Assembly: GCA_023627715.1 (NCBI GenBank)
Contig: JAMAHW010000016.1
Location: 1-64,000, forward strand
Length of the DNA: 64,000 bases
Source: Periconia sp. R9002
Lineage: Eukaryota > Ascomycota > Dothideomycetes > Pleosporales > Periconiaceae
Direction of reading: 5' to 3'
Part shown: in pieces, positions 60,985-64,000 of the stretch
How positions within the stretch are numbered: the first letter of the stretch is position 1
Layout: the number at the start of each line of letters is the position of its first letter
Notes under the pieces: generated by a model
What the model was told of the DNA's origin: nothing
Database searches by the model: none
The model's input: only the letters and a program-made list of their open reading frames with translations
Program-made: the position numbers and the translations under genes

Positions 60985-63725
60985 GATTTAGAGTATGGAG
61001 CGCTTCTGCGCTGGTAGTGGGGAGACTGAGCTGCCGGTAAAAATCTGGAAGCGCTGTGTGTCAGTGTGACAATGTGCTTCCAAGGGCATATTTCGGTCTA
61101 GAAGGGGAAGTGATCCGGGGTGGTTCCCTTGCAGTGGAGTGAGGAGGCGAGCTGGTTGGGATTGGGTAGCTCTTTGCCCCACCTCTGTCCCTTTTGGGAA
61201 CCGAGAGTGAATACCAAGAAGCTCGCCGAACGGCAGCGCGGTATACAAAGTAAACAGAACAGAATGTAACATACCAGTGGGAAACCGATGATTCTACCCA
61301 GACACGGTGACGATAACGAGTAGACTTGGCTGGCAAGTGCGATTACGCAAATCCGAGAAGAGCGGGGTGTGCGGGAGCGTCTCGCGAGGGAGTGTCCGTC
61401 TATAGCGACACAATAGGAGACGGACGAGGTATGTAGGATGGAGGATTGTATGGTAGACCAGGCGGTAGCGCGCGGGGACAATGGGAGCTACGGCTACGGT
61501 AGGGGACGAGAGGGCGCGGTGGGAGAGGTGGAGGAGAGAGGAGGGTGACCCTTCAAGGAATGAGGGGCAAGCGTGTTTTCAGGGTCCGGCCAGGAGTGGA
61601 ATGGCGGAGAGGTGAGAGTTGTGGAGGTGAGTGAGAAGACGGACGTCTAGTGTGCTGTGTGTATCTCCTGTCTGTCAAGTCAGCCAAGGGTATCTGTGCA
61701 TTGAACCACGGCCAATCGATGGAACAATGGAAGATAGGGAGGGAGAGAGAGGGTAGGTGAGGCGAGCAATGAGAACAAAGAGAGGGCGCGTGGTGGAGCT
61801 TGAATGGGCTTGGTGGGAAATACGCACACAGTGCAGATGGTTGATGGACCGGTGAGAGGGCAGCCAGCACACAAAGGGGATGCAAGACCGGGCAAGCAAG
61901 GTAAAGCGAGACAATGCAGAGTAAAGCAAAGCGTGTGGAGAGAGGGAGAGAGAGGAGAAGAGTACAGACAGCACAGTACAGACAGTGCAGTACAGCAAGG
62001 AAGGCGGCGGGCGGTGCTAGCTGGCTGGCGGTTTGGGAGGTGGGCAGGTGGGGAGGGAATAGCGGGGCTCCTTACAATACGATGTAGGTACCTTGCTCTA
62101 TACAATGGTGGCTAAGGTCTGCTGGTGCAATTATCTGCCGTGCGTGATTAAGCAAAGAGGAAGAGTGATGAGTTTCTGGGAAAGGGGAGAGACAATAAGA
62201 GTCCTATTTTATGAGTTTTCCAACGGGCCCGCCGCCTCCCTTCTCTTCTCACACTCATGACCCGCGCGCACAAGCAGCAACTGACTTGACTGACGGAGGG
62301 GTCCAAGTTTGCTTGCTTGCTTGTACCACTGAACCCCAAGTACAGTAAGGCAAGGCAAGGAAGAGGAAGGCACCAAGCGAAGGGGAAGGGGCAGGGGACT
62401 CCAGCGGCAGGGGGCAGGGGGCAGGGGCAGCCCGAGCTTCTTAGCCGCTGGGCCATGGCCCGCCCCTCATTGGCTCCGCGCCCTCGCCTCCTCCAAAGAC
62501 AAAACCGCGTCCATCCATTCAATATCATCCCCAAACACGCTCTCCGTCATGGCTTCCCTTCACCAATCGACCACCACCACATTTCCTCCATCGCCGCCGT
62601 CATCTCCCTGTTTCGTTTTGCTGCGCCTCCTGTGCTCCCTCTCTACACCCACATGCCTGCCTCGCTCTCCTGTGCGCTGCCCTGTCCTCGTCTTCTTGCA
62701 TGCCTAATCCATCCTTTTCTCCGCCAAGCATCGTAGGGCAGCCGTCTGAAACTTCTCCGACCTTTCGTTAGACGACACACTTCCGCTGCAGGGGGCCAAG
62801 TTGCACCTTTGAATCTCTAACCTTAGCGCCATCCACACGACAGGCCCAGATACCCAAACGGTCCAGACAGCAACCATGCGGCTCTACCTGCTCCCGAGCC
62901 CGCCATGAAATCCAGGCCTTTGTCGATTATTATACTCCAACTTCCATCAAGAACCAGGCCACACACAGTCTGTCATCATACTGATGTGATGAACCACGCG
63001 GCATTCGGCAGAGACGGACTCTTCCCCTATTGAGTCAGGGACGCAGACGACCTAGCATCCAATACTTCTAATAATATCCATGTTGATCATACTTACTCAC
63101 GCCGAGTGATAGGCCCATCTACGAAACATGGAAACAGTGAGCCATGTGTCGGATATCGCTACAACCAACCATCAGTCACGCATGTCTAAGCTCTTTTGTC
63201 CGTCCACGTGCCTCCCGTCGCCTGCTGTAACTACATGGCCTCCGCCCGTATCCGCGGAACCGTGGGAAACGAAACATTGCCATGCTTGTCCTGCAAACGG
63301 AGGCGTCAAGTAAACCTGCGCAAAAAACAATTTGCATCATAAAGCATGCATGTAAATAGATTTCTGAGGGGTACATAGGACCACTTGAATGAACAAGGCT
63401 AAGTATCTTATAAGTATTGCTTCGGGCAGAATCAACCAAACATACTTTATTCGAGCAAATTTAGATCGTGTGTCTATCAAGTTAGTTTAAGAAACCCAAG
63501 TACCTACCCACATGTTTTTATGTACATATCCATAAGTAGTCTATATTGACCTTTTTAAGATAGGTAATTACATATATAAATCACACATCACAATTATTCG
63601 CCACCTACATCGGCACAGCATGAACTTTTTTCACAACATTGAATGTTTTGATATTATATTGCTGGAACTTTACGTCCCCTTTTTGACTGGCAGTGCGCGC
63701 CCAGCACGGTTTCTCTACCACTCAC
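60985..63725. other. Upstream region of the MAP kinase gene and right-end non-coding DNA
   Basis: No supported gene. The first 1.2 kb upstream of the MAP kinase contain long stretches that are A/G-rich on the plus strand, so C/T-rich in the direction of the kinase mRNA, as in long fungal 5' leaders. A G-rich tract lies at 62382-62427. From 62500 to 63725 only short overlapping frames appear. Confidence 0.45.
62382..62427 (+). repeat. G-rich tract with quadruplex potential
   Basis: Six runs of four or five G separated by short spacers (GGGGAAGGGGCAGGGG, then after a short gap GGGGGCAGGGGGCAGGGG) lie about 1.4 kb upstream of the MAP kinase start. Confidence 0.65.
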
Positions 63726-64000
63726 TCACTCACTCATACCCACAATCGCCGATGCAACGAAGTTCCTACTCGCATGTTCGCGCCAATGCCTCAAGAGCTG
63801 TGCTCGCGCAAACCAGTACTGGTACCCGGGAATCTCGACCTCGGGCGTCCAGGGCTCCCATTGTGCCAGTTGTACCAGGAGGTCGTGGCACGTGAGGCAC
63901 GTTGCCATCTCGAGCCGTAGGGGCTGCAGAGCGGCAAGTACATCGTTCGTAATGTCCCTAGTATTTGAAGAGTGGGTGTTGGACGTCACTATCTCGTCGT
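63726..64000 (-). CDS. Possible partial coding exon at right edge
   Basis: A minus-strand frame open from the window edge to a stop at 63726 covers about 91 codons without an ATG in its upstream part, so it would be a 3' exon of a gene continuing past the window. It includes LRLEMATCLTCHDLLVQLAQ and a Trp/Tyr-rich stretch (WEPWTPEVEIPGYQYWFARA). No family recognised. Frames of similar length exist on the other strand. Confidence 0.2.
   Translation of the reverse strand, partial: DEIVTSNTHSSNTRDITNDVLAALQPLRLEMATCLTCHDLLVQLAQWEPWTPEVEIPGYQYWFARAQLLRHWREHASRNFVASAIVGMSE

Noticed and set aside
63128..63313. Plus-strand frame of 61 codons with several Cys residues
   Set aside because: Too short, no clear motif, no splice partners nearby.

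Overview
The window reads as nuclear DNA of a filamentous ascomycete (Pezizomycotina). Genes stand alone on both strands with no operons. Most are split by introns of roughly 48-160 nt with GTAAGT-like donors, and several have CTAAC-type branch sites close to the acceptor. The gene set is typically fungal: a Zn2Cys6 regulator, a SWI5/ACE2-type C2H2 factor, a very large group X-like hybrid histidine kinase, a TEY MAP kinase of the FUS3/KSS1/PMK1 class, and allantoin-degrading enzymes. A Dothideomycete is my guess from general feel, not something the sequence proves. I joined exons by hand from splice signals, reading frame and remembered family motifs; no alignment or transcript data were available.

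Left part (1-26.5 kb) is gene-dense. In order: a MOSC/mARC-like molybdenum-cofactor protein (-), a patatin-like protein that lacks the usual nucleophile Ser (+), mitochondrial succinyl-CoA:3-ketoacid CoA transferase (+), an EMP46/47-type L-lectin cargo receptor with a KKXX tail (-), prohibitin-2 (+), a short TA-flanked inverted-repeat element (probable MITE), allantoinase (-), a DUF1917/UPF0696 protein (-), DNA primase small subunit (+), the ubiquitin-eS31 fusion (-), a SWI5/ACE2-like zinc-finger factor (+), a small four-helix membrane protein assembled from three short exons (-), and the rRNA-processing factor LCP5/neuroguidin (+).

Middle part (26.5-40 kb) is gene-poor. Its only convincing gene is a Zn2Cys6 transcription factor (-) flanked by about 2.3 kb and 9 kb of non-coding DNA. 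That DNA is rich in simple motifs (TACC/GGTA, GTAC, TGTA, CTTG).

Right part (40-61 kb) is dense again: allantoicase (-), an ankyrin-DIL protein (-), a 2401-residue hybrid histidine kinase (+), an unrecognised protein with an optional-looking in-frame intron (-), a PQ-loop membrane protein with an 18-nt microexon (-), the ERV1 sulfhydryl oxidase (+), a doubtful membrane ORF pair (+), and the MAP kinase (-). The last 3 kb hold no well-supported gene.

Functional links: allantoinase and allantoicase catalyse consecutive steps of purine-nitrogen salvage, and both have GATA-type sites upstream, so co-regulation by nitrogen supply is likely. The SCOT enzyme, prohibitin-2 and ERV1 are mitochondrial. 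The histidine kinase and the MAP kinase belong to signalling systems that in other fungi serve stress sensing and mating/infection. No CRISPR array, tRNA, rRNA or large transposon was found.
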